In this document: one piece after another, positions 26,104 to 34,300 of the stretch
How positions within the stretch are numbered: the stretch's first letter is position 1
Layout: every line of letters begins with the position of its first letter
Source of the DNA: Reclinomonas americana ATCC 50394
Lineage: Eukaryota; Jakobida; Jakobea; Jakobida
Direction: 5' to 3'
DNA: 64,000 nt
Assembly: GCA_048213135.1 (NCBI GenBank)
Contig: PS015010.1
Location: forward strand, 1,922,001-1,986,000
Position numbers and translations under genes: made by a program
The notes under the pieces: generated by a model
What the model was told of the DNA's origin: nothing
The model's database searches: none
The model's input: the letters and a program-made list of their open reading frames with translations, nothing else

Positions 26104-27471
26104 TCAGGATTTATCGTTAATGTAAAAAGCAGCTTTCTCCCAGCTTTGTGTTCCGATGAAAGCGCCCAGTTTCTGCCCCAGTTCATTCCCTCTTTTAAAA
26201 TGTATGCCGCCATATACGCCCGACATACCGGCCTGCTCTGCCGCGTCTGTAAACGTTGGCCAGTCGAGTTTTACATCCACACAGGGCACATGGCAGCCCG
26301 GCTCTGTTTTTGAAGAACCTTTGGCAACGGTAAAGCAACCGCCGAATTCATCGCTTCCTGTAAAATGTTTCAGCACGGTTGCGGCGGCGCGGGCAAATGT
26401 ACTTTGAGCGGATACATGCTCAGGATGAGGCGGCGTTGGCAGGTAGGACTGCCATTGCTTTCCTTTGATCGTTTTTGTTCCCTTGCAGGGGCCTGCCCAT
26501 GATTGCACATCATCGTGCTCAAAGAGATAACGTATGGCCGATACAGGACGAACCGAATTGTAGTGATGTTTAGATTCCCAGCAGGCGATTGACGCGTCGA
26601 GCAACGCGTTGCTTAATGCAAAAAATAATTTGATGCAGGGTGTATTTCTTTTTTCGTGACGCAGTACATAGCGGGCAATCTCGCACCAATGACCGGGAGA
26701 AGTAACAGTACCCGGACCGTCGTACCAATATTCCGCGATCGTTTTCTGCTCATCGGTAAGGCAGGCACTGATGTCGAGTATCTCCTGTGCCTGTTCCCTG
26801 AAACCCGCGTCGTGCCTGTTGTATGGCGCTTCCGGCCTGAACTGCCAGTTGTGGTGAAGAGCGAAAGCCCTGACAAGGCCCCAGTGCGGCGTAAGGAATT
26901 CCTGCTGGCAGGCAAGCCCGGGTTTTACCTCTGTTTTTAAAGGCTGCCATTTGCTGATGTTGCGTATTGTGTCGGCCGTATTCACCGGCTGGTAACCCGT
27001 GTAATCGCTCCAGTACGGCATATGCAATGTTCCATAAGCGTTACTGCCATCACCGTTACGGTATTCAATTATACAGCGTGCCGACATATTGCCAATACCC
27101 GCAGGACGATGAATATCGAGTGAAGTATCGTGCGGATCATAACCCAGCCGGCACATAAAATCATGGAACATATTTTTATTTTCGGCGGGCAGTTTCAGGC
27201 AGAAAAGTTCTGCCAGTACACGATAAGCAGCATAGCTAAACGCTTTGCGCACATTTTCCTTACTGCAATGATCACCCTCTGCTTTGATGTACATGGCGGT
27301 TGTTGTGCTGGCAGCCCGGTCGTTGTATACGCTCCACGCATCATACATGGCGGTATGCACCATTGCGAGTGCCCGGGCGGCAATTGGTGCAGGGGTATGG
27401 GTGAGCCGGATGGCGTCGAGTGCCAGCTGGTTCCAGTGTATACTAATGGGCCGCGATGGATCGTATGACAT
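26104..27471 (-). CDS. Vanadium-haloperoxidase/PAP2-like protein with altered active site
   Basis: The 455-residue helical protein belongs to the vanadium-dependent haloperoxidase-related branch of PAP2 phosphatases. The start MSYDPSRPIS was chosen because the upstream in-frame ATG at 27498 lies inside the preceding frame. Of the three anion-site motifs, C1 is intact (KHHYNSVRP, near residue 302). C2 reads SAQ in PHPEHVSAQS (near residue 350) instead of SGH, and C3 reads SGVYGGIHFKRG, keeping His but not the usual Arg and Asp. It may therefore bind phosphate or vanadate-like anions without normal catalysis, or act as a structural or payload protein. It lies within the eCIS accessory half. Confidence 0.75.
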   Translation of the reverse strand: MSYDPSRPISIHWNQLALDAIRLTHTPAPIAARALAMVHTAMYDAWSVYNDRAASTTTAMYIKAEGDHCSKENVRKAFSYAAYRVLAELFCLKLPAENKNMFHDFMCRLGYDPHDTSLDIHRPAGIGNMSARCIIEYRNGDGSNAYGTLHMPYWSDYTGYQPVNTADTIRNISKWQPLKTEVKPGLACQQEFLTPHWGLVRAFALHHNWQFRPEAPYNRHDAGFREQAQEILDISACLTDEQKTIAEYWYDGPGTVTSPGHWCEIARYVLRHEKRNTPCIKLFFALSNALLDASIACWESKHHYNSVRPVSAIRYLFEHDDVQSWAGPCKGTKTIKGKQWQSYLPTPPHPEHVSAQSTFARAAATVLKHFTGSDEFGGCFTVAKGSSKTEPGCHVPCVDVKLDWPTFTDAAEQAGMSGVYGGIHFKRGNELGQKLGAFIGTQSWEKAAFYINDKS

Positions 27472-27484
27472 ATCAATGGTATTT

Positions 27485-27785
27485 TTATTTGTTATCAACA
27501 GGAAGCAACTTACCGTACCGGTTTATTTTAAGGTCATTCCGGGCCGAAGCTTCGGCTTCTTTTTTAGCAGCTTCTTTTTGGGGTCCTTCGGGAATATTAG
27601 AATAGATGTCGATATCGGGATCATTTTTCTTGTTGTAGTATATTCTGGCCCACGATTTCGCCCTCATCAGGAGGTATGCTTTTATTTTTTCGTCTACTTG
27701 TTCTGCCGTCATCGGTTTCTGATTATCCGTTGCTTCGCCCCAATGCTGGTCTCTCCAGAGTATTTCCGTTTTTCCGCCATTTTTT
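27485..27785 (-). pseudogene. Displaced 3' part of the 660-aa DUF4157 protein's frame
   Basis: A frame shifted relative to the 660-residue DUF4157 gene continues with well-formed hydrophilic sequence such as ILWRDQHWGEATDNQK and IYYNKKNDPDIDIYSNIPEG, ending in KLLPVDNK. It has no convincing start of its own. It appears to be the natural C-terminal extension, disconnected at a run of six T on the plus strand (27780-27785). It could reflect a real frameshift, a slippery site or a sequencing error. Confidence 0.55.
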
Positions 27786-29705
27786 ATAGAATATAATGGA
27801 GATGGAATGATAGCCATTTCCGAGCGAGAACAGGAAAGGATGAACGCCGTCCTCTTCTTTCTGCACAATGGCGTTCATTTCTCCGGCAATGGATGAACCC
27901 AGGGTAAGGTCGGAGTTGTTTTCTGGAATACTCATTTCTTTGGGGTAGGTCGCCGCGATCTGCCCGGTCACATTGATGAATTTCTTTTTCTTCATTTCAT
28001 CGATGGTACCGAAAGCCGTATCCTTCATATCGGAGGTATCGATGGTATTGATGCCATATAAGTTCTGCACACCCCTGTTGAAAGTACCGATGCAGGCGCC
28101 GGCACACGAAGAGGCAAACATATTATGACCCTGCAGTTTGGAAAATGAGTCCGGGTGTTTCACACGGTATTCCGCGATCAGCGCTTTCAGTTCCGCCAGT
28201 TTGGGATCCGATTTTTTAGTCATGGTCGTTTCACTGCCTTCCGGGAATATTGCGTTGAACTTGGTGAGTACCCAGGGTTCTGTGAAACTTGTGGCGGAAA
28301 CACTGATCTCGTACACATTCGTTTTCTTTTTATCGATGATCTTATCGACAGGAGCTCCTGTCGTGCCGAGGATATCGATCCTCGCCAGGTCTTGTATCAT
28401 CGTGTTCTGGTTCACTTCACCCCTTACATTGATCACCCTGCCTTTACCGGTTTTTACGGGGCTGTCGATGAGTTCCTGCGACATGGCTTTCTCTGCCGGC
28501 GCTGGTGTTGAACAGCCCGAACACCGTTGCAGCCTGAGTTTTGATTTCATGGCCGGCCGGCTCTCTTTCGTCATTTCACCCGTATTCATTCCGTGCATGC
28601 GGGCGACAGCATCAACAGCAGAATTATCCGCATCCTCTTCCAGCACATTCGTTTGGCTTTGATCGGCAGTTTTGGTTTGCTCCTGCGTAGCGCCACCCTG
28701 CTGCTGCAAAGTATGTGCAAGTTCATGGGCCATTAAAGCATCCCCTACAGGGTCACCGGGCTTGTATTCGCCACTGGCAAACGCAACATGGTTACCTACG
28801 GTAAAGGCGCGGGCATTCATGCCGGCGGATAACTGAGCGGCATTACTGTCCGTATGTATCTCAACTCCTGTAAAACCCGTTCCGAATGCATCTTCCATCT
28901 TCGACCTTGTTCCTGCTTCGAGCGGGCTTCCTTTTCCGAGACTTTGCATTACCGCCTGGGGTGATTGGGCCTGGGCGGTTGCACCCGGTTCGGATTTAAA
29001 GAACATATTGCCAATGCCGGACGCCACATCACTGATCATAGAACCGATACCTGCCGCAGCGCCGGTGAACAGGCTTGAGACTGATGACATGTCGCCACCG
29101 TTCTGCACCCATTGAAGCGCTGCCGTGTATACGCGTACCTTCATGGCCTGGATGAGTCCTTCTGCATTTGTCGCCAGGGCCGCTCCTGGCGCATACCGAA
29201 TGACGAGCGCCTGTATCTGTGCTGCACTGCTGTTCTGGTGTTTTTCAAAAGAAGCACGTATATACGGACAACTGTCTGCTGAAAAAGGTGTGCCCGACAA
29301 AGCCTGGTTTACGGTGGTGCAAACTTCTTCTTTCAGCCGGTTCAGGAATTCCGTTTTGCGCATCTGTCCTTTTTCCGGCGTTTCGGTATCTTCAACAATA
29401 CAGTGCGCTCCTGCAGGTGCAGCCGCAACTGGTCCCGGGGTATCCTGTGCAGCGGGTGGAGTTGGTACATCAGCCGTTCCTTCTTCTGCTCTTTGAATAC
29501 CCGGGGCATCCTTTTTTTGTACCTCTTCGTCTTCCTTCTCACACTGATCGCATTTCCTCTGAACCGTCACCGGTTTGTTTACCGTTCCGGAATTTTTCCC
29601 TCCGCCATTACCGGTAAAAAAAGAATGTTGCCCTCCCTGTTTATTAAAGAAGGGAACATGATCCTGCGCATCCTCGGTTAGTATGTTATTTTTCCTGGCT
29701 TTCAT
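27723..29705 (-). CDS. DUF4157 protein with a variable C-terminal domain (660 aa as read), probable eCIS payload
   Basis: Domain order: an N-terminal region with FFNKQ and FFTG motifs and a C-x2-C-E-K-E knuckle (residues about 50-60); a helical region (about 105-210) shared with the 516-residue paralogue; the DUF4157 core (about 265-345) with GVEIHTDSNA and HELAH near residue 326; an EEDAD motif; then a unique C-terminus from about 400. The C-terminus contains a Cys in SSCAGACIG (near 534) and a His in NGYHSISI (near 630), a possible but unproven hydrolase pair. It overlaps the Lgt-like gene by 4 nt (ATGA). The frame seems to break near 27780-27785, see the adjacent entry. The conserved front with divergent tail is the pattern of polymorphic effectors. 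Confidence 0.75.
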   Translation of the reverse strand: MKARKNNILTEDAQDHVPFFNKQGGQHSFFTGNGGGKNSGTVNKPVTVQRKCDQCEKEDEEVQKKDAPGIQRAEEGTADVPTPPAAQDTPGPVAAAPAGAHCIVEDTETPEKGQMRKTEFLNRLKEEVCTTVNQALSGTPFSADSCPYIRASFEKHQNSSAAQIQALVIRYAPGAALATNAEGLIQAMKVRVYTAALQWVQNGGDMSSVSSLFTGAAAGIGSMISDVASGIGNMFFKSEPGATAQAQSPQAVMQSLGKGSPLEAGTRSKMEDAFGTGFTGVEIHTDSNAAQLSAGMNARAFTVGNHVAFASGEYKPGDPVGDALMAHELAHTLQQQGGATQEQTKTADQSQTNVLEEDADNSAVDAVARMHGMNTGEMTKESRPAMKSKLRLQRCSGCSTPAPAEKAMSQELIDSPVKTGKGRVINVRGEVNQNTMIQDLARIDILGTTGAPVDKIIDKKKTNVYEISVSATSFTEPWVLTKFNAIFPEGSETTMTKKSDPKLAELKALIAEYRVKHPDSFSKLQGHNMFASSCAGACIGTFNRGVQNLYGINTIDTSDMKDTAFGTIDEMKKKKFINVTGQIAATYPKEMSIPENNSDLTLGSSIAGEMNAIVQKEEDGVHPFLFSLGNGYHSISIIFYKKWRKNGNTLERPALGRSNG

Positions 29706-30841
29706 AACATGGGCTGATCATTTCTTTTACTGAAAAGAATATGAAAGACGCCGTTGTGTTTTTCAACAAGCTCGTATTGATCTCCATGGCTTTTAAGCAG
29801 GCCGATCACACCAGCCATTTTTTCCGCCAGCGGCCGGTCCATAATGTTCTTTTTCCTGGATGAAATGGTATAGAATATTTGCTCCGTTTCTCCATGTTGC
29901 TGTCCGCATGAAACAGAAAAACCTTTCTTCGTCGTGTACACATTTACATTCTTATCATCGTTGGCAGTTTTACCGGCTGTTTCCAGCAACTCTAATCCTT
30001 CTGCCAACTGACGTATATGTAATGGGAGCAACAATTCTTTTTGCCCATTTTTCCTGAACCGGTAAATACTCACGGCCGCAGCAAGCAGCATTACCACCAG
30101 GATGACCGAGTGCCAGCCATATGCAGGCAGCCAGCCCATCCTGCTCATGGCGAGTGTAACAGCGGTGAGCAGGATGGTTGTCCATTGTGCTTCCGATAAC
30201 CCGTTCCACAACGGCCGTTCGGGATCGCCGCGAAAGTATTCGAGTACAAAACGCATTAACCCGTAAATAACCGTATATATGATGAGCACCGTACCGGGCT
30301 GCACCTGCATGAAGAGCAAAGCAACCCCGGTAAAAACAGTGACGAACACATAGGCCGATTCAATAAGCTGCACCGGTAAAAGCGGAATATTTTTATAGAA
30401 CCAGGTAAACCCGGCATCAACATGCTGCTGCCCGTATACCACCCCATGCCGGTGAGGGCGGCCATGGCAGCAACCCACCGAATAACAACCGATACGGCCG
30501 AACGCCAGGAAGACGCCGATACCCAGCAAAGTAATATCCAGGTAAGGTAAAACAGGTTGTCCCATAGCATACAGTACCAGTGCGCAACTGAGCATGATAC
30601 CGATCTCGTGGTGATAATAAACGATGGTTTCTTCGCCTGTGATCCACCTGGCGGCGAAAGCGAGGATAAAGAAAACAGCGGCGGCGGTGCCCGCCATGGC
30701 CAGGATGACCAAAGGATTAAGTTGTAATTGTGTACACAGGAATACACCCAACCCCAGGCCGAGGATATAGCCCAGCACGCCGAAGAAATGGAAGGAATGT
30801 ACCCGGGCATTCAAAATACGGATATACAAACGAGGTTTCAT
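29702..30841 (-). CDS. Lgt-like (prolipoprotein diacylglyceryl transferase family) membrane protein
   Basis: The 379-residue protein has about seven membrane segments (residues 15-265) and a soluble C-terminal tail of about 110 residues not usual in Lgt. The family signature is present but variant: GRIGCYSVGCCHGRPHRHG (near residues 115-133) aligns with the Lgt GRxGNFxNGE block, with Cys replacing the usual Asn and Glu, as in GCC-type Lgt homologues. YGLMRFVLEYFRGDP matches the second conserved block. It sits inside the eCIS run, with an ATGA overlap to a DUF4157 gene. It might modify a co-encoded protein or anchor particles at the membrane; both are guesses. Confidence 0.75.
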   Translation of the reverse strand: MKPRLYIRILNARVHSFHFFGVLGYILGLGLGVFLCTQLQLNPLVILAMAGTAAAVFFILAFAARWITGEETIVYYHHEIGIMLSCALVLYAMGQPVLPYLDITLLGIGVFLAFGRIGCYSVGCCHGRPHRHGVVYGQQHVDAGFTWFYKNIPLLPVQLIESAYVFVTVFTGVALLFMQVQPGTVLIIYTVIYGLMRFVLEYFRGDPERPLWNGLSEAQWTTILLTAVTLAMSRMGWLPAYGWHSVILVVMLLAAAVSIYRFRKNGQKELLLPLHIRQLAEGLELLETAGKTANDDKNVNVYTTKKGFSVSCGQQHGETEQIFYTISSRKKNIMDRPLAEKMAGVIGLLKSHGDQYELVEKHNGVFHILFSKRNDQPML

Positions 30842-30855
30842 AGTTACGTTTTCGT

Positions 30856-31341
30856 TTACACTATATCGTTAGTTTTCAGCAGGTCGCTGATTATACCCAG
30901 TAACCATTGATACAGGTCATTGGGGTCAGCTTCCATCGCTTTTTCAAGTTCTGCTCTTAATTCCAGGAGGGCGGCATTTGCTTTACCGTTCTCCCCTGTT
31001 TTATAGTAGTACCTCGACAACACGATCAGTACATTGGCTTTTCTTTCAACAGCAGCAAAGCCCTCCTCTGTTAATTTTGCCAGCAAGGATTCGCAGCGTT
31101 CAACAGGCTCATCCCTTTCTATTGCAGAATAGAATGCCAGTTCCAGCGCCCGTCTTCTTGTTTCCTGCTGCAGCTGCGGTTTACCGGGTGTAAGAGCGAT
31201 GTACTTATCCTGTATCGCTTTATACTCGTGCTGCAGTTTTTCCATACTCCAATAAGGTGTTTGGGCATATACTTTTTCCAGTTCCCTGGCCAGGGCCCTT
31301 GATATTTCCTTTTCGTCTGCCGAAAGATTCTCAAAATCCAT
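30856..31341 (-). CDS. Unknown helical protein in the eCIS run
   Basis: The 161-residue protein is predicted all-helical and charged, without signal peptide or membrane segment. Stretches such as ALELAFYSAIERDEPVERCESLLAKL and ANVLIVLSRYYYKTGENGKANAALLEL are reminiscent of TPR-like helix pairs. No family was recognised. It lies between the Lgt-like gene (14 nt) and the 516-residue DUF4157 gene (22 nt). A chaperone, adaptor or immunity role for its neighbours is possible but not shown. Confidence 0.7.
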   Translation of the reverse strand: MDFENLSADEKEISRALARELEKVYAQTPYWSMEKLQHEYKAIQDKYIALTPGKPQLQQETRRRALELAFYSAIERDEPVERCESLLAKLTEEGFAAVERKANVLIVLSRYYYKTGENGKANAALLELRAELEKAMEADPNDLYQWLLGIISDLLKTNDIV

Positions 31342-31363
31342 ATGTATTCAATTGTCTTTTTAA

Positions 31364-32914
31364 TTACCTGTGATTCCAGTAGGCGCAATCCATAAAGCCC
31401 CGGGTTTTGGGTATGCGGCTGGGCCATTGTCCGCCATTTGCCCTGCAGGCAGCGGCACAGCTTACACAACGGCCTTCACCCCAGACAGATCCATCTTCAT
31501 CGGCCAGAGAAGTAAGCATACAGGCCAGCATTTCTTCATGGCAGGGGTCCGGCCGTCTCGGACTGTCACTTTCGAGCAGTACACTGCTGCCGATCACCAG
31601 CGTACCCACACCAAGGGTACTCCATATTCCAGCTCCCGCGCCCGTCCCAACAGCTGCGCCCGTTCCTACCGCGGCTCCTGTACCCAGTACGGCGCCGCCT
31701 TCGAGCGCCACTGCAGCGGCAGGCGCTGCCACACAACGCTGCAATCTTAATCCCGATTTAAGTCCTTTCATTTTTGCTTTATCCTTCAAGCCTTTTTTCC
31801 CCTGCATCGACAGCACCGCATTCACGGCTGCGGAGTCGGCATCCTCTTCCAGTTGTCCATAGCCTGCATTGCCCGCAGACTTTTCATCGATCCCTCCTTC
31901 CTGTTGCTGTGTATGCGCCAGTTCATGCGCAATGAGCGCATCACCCACCACATTACCCGGCTGGTATTCCCCTTCCGCAAACGCGATATGATTACCAACT
32001 GTAAAAGCTCTTGCATTCATGCCGGATGACAACTGTGCCGCTTTTGCATCGTTATGTATCTCTACGCCTGCGAAACTTGTCCCGAAAGCCGTTTCCATTT
32101 TTGAACGGGTACCACCTTCCATCGGTGTGCCTTTGCCCAGGCTGCTCATCACTGACTGAGGCGATTGCGACACTGCTGGACTACCGGTATCAGATTTAAA
32201 AAACATGCCGCTTAATCCCGACCATATACTTCCGCCTCCGCCGGTATTGTTACCTGCACCGCCTGCGCCTGCTCCTCCTCCTCCCATACCTATCATCGAC
32301 GCCAGTTTGTTCATGATCCATTGCCGGGCGGCTATAAATACCCTTCCTTTTACCATTTGAATCACGGCTTCCGCTGTCGTTGCACCGGCTGTTCCGGGAG
32401 CATACCTCCTGATGAGGGATTCAATATCTGCAGCACTGCTGCCTTCGTACCTGGCAAAAGCGCTTTGCAGGTAAGGACAATTGTCTGCAGTAAAAGGGGT
32501 GGCTCTCAAAGCCAGGTTCACACTGTCCCTCACTTCCATTTTCAGTCTTGCCATGAACTGGCTTTTACGCATCTGACCGGCTTCGGGCGCTGCTGTATCC
32601 TCAACAATAAAATGCCTTGCCGCCTGGCCCGCTTGTTGTTGCTGCTGTTGTGCTGGCGGGTTTGCAGGAGGAGCAGTTGTTTTGGCTTGTTGCTGCGATG
32701 GCGCCGCTTCTTTTTTTTGCACTTTATCTTCCTGCTCGCATTCCTTACATTTTTTTTGGATCACCGGTTTTGCCCCGCTTTTTTTACTTCCACTTTCCGT
32801 CTTATTGAAAAAAGTATCCCCGCCACCGAAAAAATGCTGGTCACTCTCCTTAGAAGGGAGACTGGTAGTAACCGGTGGCACTTTTTTTTCTTTATCGAGG
32901 GGTTGTTTTTTCAT
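31364..32914 (-). CDS. DUF4157 protein with Gly/Ala-rich segment and Cys-rich tail (516 aa), probable eCIS payload
   Basis: It is a paralogue of the 660-residue protein over the first 390 residues. It shares an N-terminal FF-x-K motif, one C-x2-C-E-x-E knuckle, a Gln/Pro/Ala-rich linker, the VEDTAAPEAGQMRKSQF helical region, the DUF4157 core with HELAH near residue 330, and an EEDAD motif. The unique C-terminus has a Gly/Ala/Val hydrophobic stretch (about 395-455), with near-repeats of AAVGTG, that could insert in a membrane. It ends in a 60-residue tail with six Cys. No enzyme motif was recognised in the tail. Confidence 0.75.
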   Translation of the reverse strand: MKKQPLDKEKKVPPVTTSLPSKESDQHFFGGGDTFFNKTESGSKKSGAKPVIQKKCKECEQEDKVQKKEAAPSQQQAKTTAPPANPPAQQQQQQAGQAARHFIVEDTAAPEAGQMRKSQFMARLKMEVRDSVNLALRATPFTADNCPYLQSAFARYEGSSAADIESLIRRYAPGTAGATTAEAVIQMVKGRVFIAARQWIMNKLASMIGMGGGGAGAGGAGNNTGGGGSIWSGLSGMFFKSDTGSPAVSQSPQSVMSSLGKGTPMEGGTRSKMETAFGTSFAGVEIHNDAKAAQLSSGMNARAFTVGNHIAFAEGEYQPGNVVGDALIAHELAHTQQQEGGIDEKSAGNAGYGQLEEDADSAAVNAVLSMQGKKGLKDKAKMKGLKSGLRLQRCVAAPAAAVALEGGAVLGTGAAVGTGAAVGTGAGAGIWSTLGVGTLVIGSSVLLESDSPRRPDPCHEEMLACMLTSLADEDGSVWGEGRCVSCAAACRANGGQWPSRIPKTRGFMDCAYWNHR

Positions 32915-32953
32915 ATTTTACCAGGGCCGGTAAAGTGACCCCGTGCTTTTATT

Positions 32954-34297
32954 TTACTGCGTTATTTTAATGATATGAAATGCCTGCGGGCCGGCTATTG
33001 CCATATATATATAACCGGCATTATCTACCCGAGAGGTCCTGGCGGATTGCAACACAAACCTCTGCCTGCTTTCTTCCGCCGGCAGTTCAGCCAGTTCTTT
33101 TTTATCGTTATTATACGTCCAGAATCGCCTGTCCTTCCCTTCAAATGTTTCGATGACGAAGTCCTGCCGGTCGGTCAGCCGATTCAGCCTGCCCATCCGG
33201 ATACCGGGTCTGCTGAGATGAATTTTTGTGACACCGTTTATCTTTCCATCGGTGGCGGATCTGTAAATGAGCAGGTCCTGCGTGTTCTCATTATACTGGC
33301 TGATGAATAAGATACCGTCTTCTGCAGGAACAACATTATTTACCGGGAATGTCCATTCCTGTTGCAATGCCGGTGTGAGGCAGGAAAGAGAAAGCCCGTT
33401 TGCTCCATACAGGTTCATCCGCCGGTCTGTTGCAACAGGAAACGTGAGCATTTCATAGATACCGGGATTGGCATATTGTATCTCTTCTTTTCCTGTTACC
33501 GGATCATACTGTACAAAAGCCCGGTTGTTCTTTTCTTTGATAAAGCTGACATAACCTATCTGCATTTGTTCGCTGATGAATAAGGGAATGCCTGTTTTGT
33601 CAACAACAGCCCATTTATCCGCAGCTCCTGTTTTGGTATTCACTTTCAGCACCGCTGTTTTTCCGGGTTCTTCATACTGGATATAAAGAAAGCCTGCCTG
33701 CTCTTTTATGATACCGGTATACTTACCGGCTGGCAGTTGTTCCTGTATTTCCCAATTCACATGCCCCGTCGTATCTACACACCGCAACCTGTTGGTGACC
33801 GGCTTACCGGCAGAGACCAGTTTTTCCAGCAGGAAAAGTGTATTGTCGTCTGTAACCAGGAAATCGGTCACTTCATATTCTGCTGACAGATCAGCCTCCA
33901 GCAGAACAACAACATCTGTGCAACGCCGGTTTACCGCATCGTATATAATGAACCTTGTACCCATTGTTTTTCCTGCGGAAAAGGCGGGGTCATCGGCAAG
34001 AAGAACAACCTTATTGCCTGTTCCGGAAACACGAAAGCGGTAAGGCACTGTCATCATCCCCGGTTGCGCCTGGTTATTACCCTGGATGCTTGTTGTGGGT
34101 TGCCCGGTCTGGACTTTCGTAAGTCCACCCGGCGTATCCCAGTCAAGGTGAAACAATTCCCCGATCCTGAATCCTTCCTTCTCTGTTAATAATGTCGTTG
34201 TCATTTCTTCCTTTTGGTTATATATCTTTTTCGTGTTCCTGTTTTTACAGCTGTGGCTTGTGCTAAATAAAAATACCAAAAACAAGCAGTATCTCAC
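32954..34297 (-). CDS. Lipoprotein with a beta-propeller-like body, eCIS run
   Basis: The 447-residue frame begins at a GTG just 3 nt after the preceding stop. Its N-terminus, MRYCLFLVFLFSTSHSC, is a lipoprotein signal with a loose lipobox (Cys at residue 17). The remainder is beta-strand rich with repeating units such as NTLFLLEKL, DGILFISQYNENTQDLLIYRS and AGYIYMAIAGPQAFHIIKITQ, suggesting a six- or seven-bladed propeller. An ATG at 34204 would give a cytosolic form and is less likely. No catalytic site was identified. Placement between two DUF4157 genes suggests a membrane-bound partner such as an immunity or docking protein, by inference. Confidence 0.7.
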   Translation of the reverse strand: MRYCLFLVFLFSTSHSCKNRNTKKIYNQKEEMTTTLLTEKEGFRIGELFHLDWDTPGGLTKVQTGQPTTSIQGNNQAQPGMMTVPYRFRVSGTGNKVVLLADDPAFSAGKTMGTRFIIYDAVNRRCTDVVVLLEADLSAEYEVTDFLVTDDNTLFLLEKLVSAGKPVTNRLRCVDTTGHVNWEIQEQLPAGKYTGIIKEQAGFLYIQYEEPGKTAVLKVNTKTGAADKWAVVDKTGIPLFISEQMQIGYVSFIKEKNNRAFVQYDPVTGKEEIQYANPGIYEMLTFPVATDRRMNLYGANGLSLSCLTPALQQEWTFPVNNVVPAEDGILFISQYNENTQDLLIYRSATDGKINGVTKIHLSRPGIRMGRLNRLTDRQDFVIETFEGKDRRFWTYNNDKKELAELPAEESRQRFVLQSARTSRVDNAGYIYMAIAGPQAFHIIKITQ

Positions 34298-34300
34298 AGC

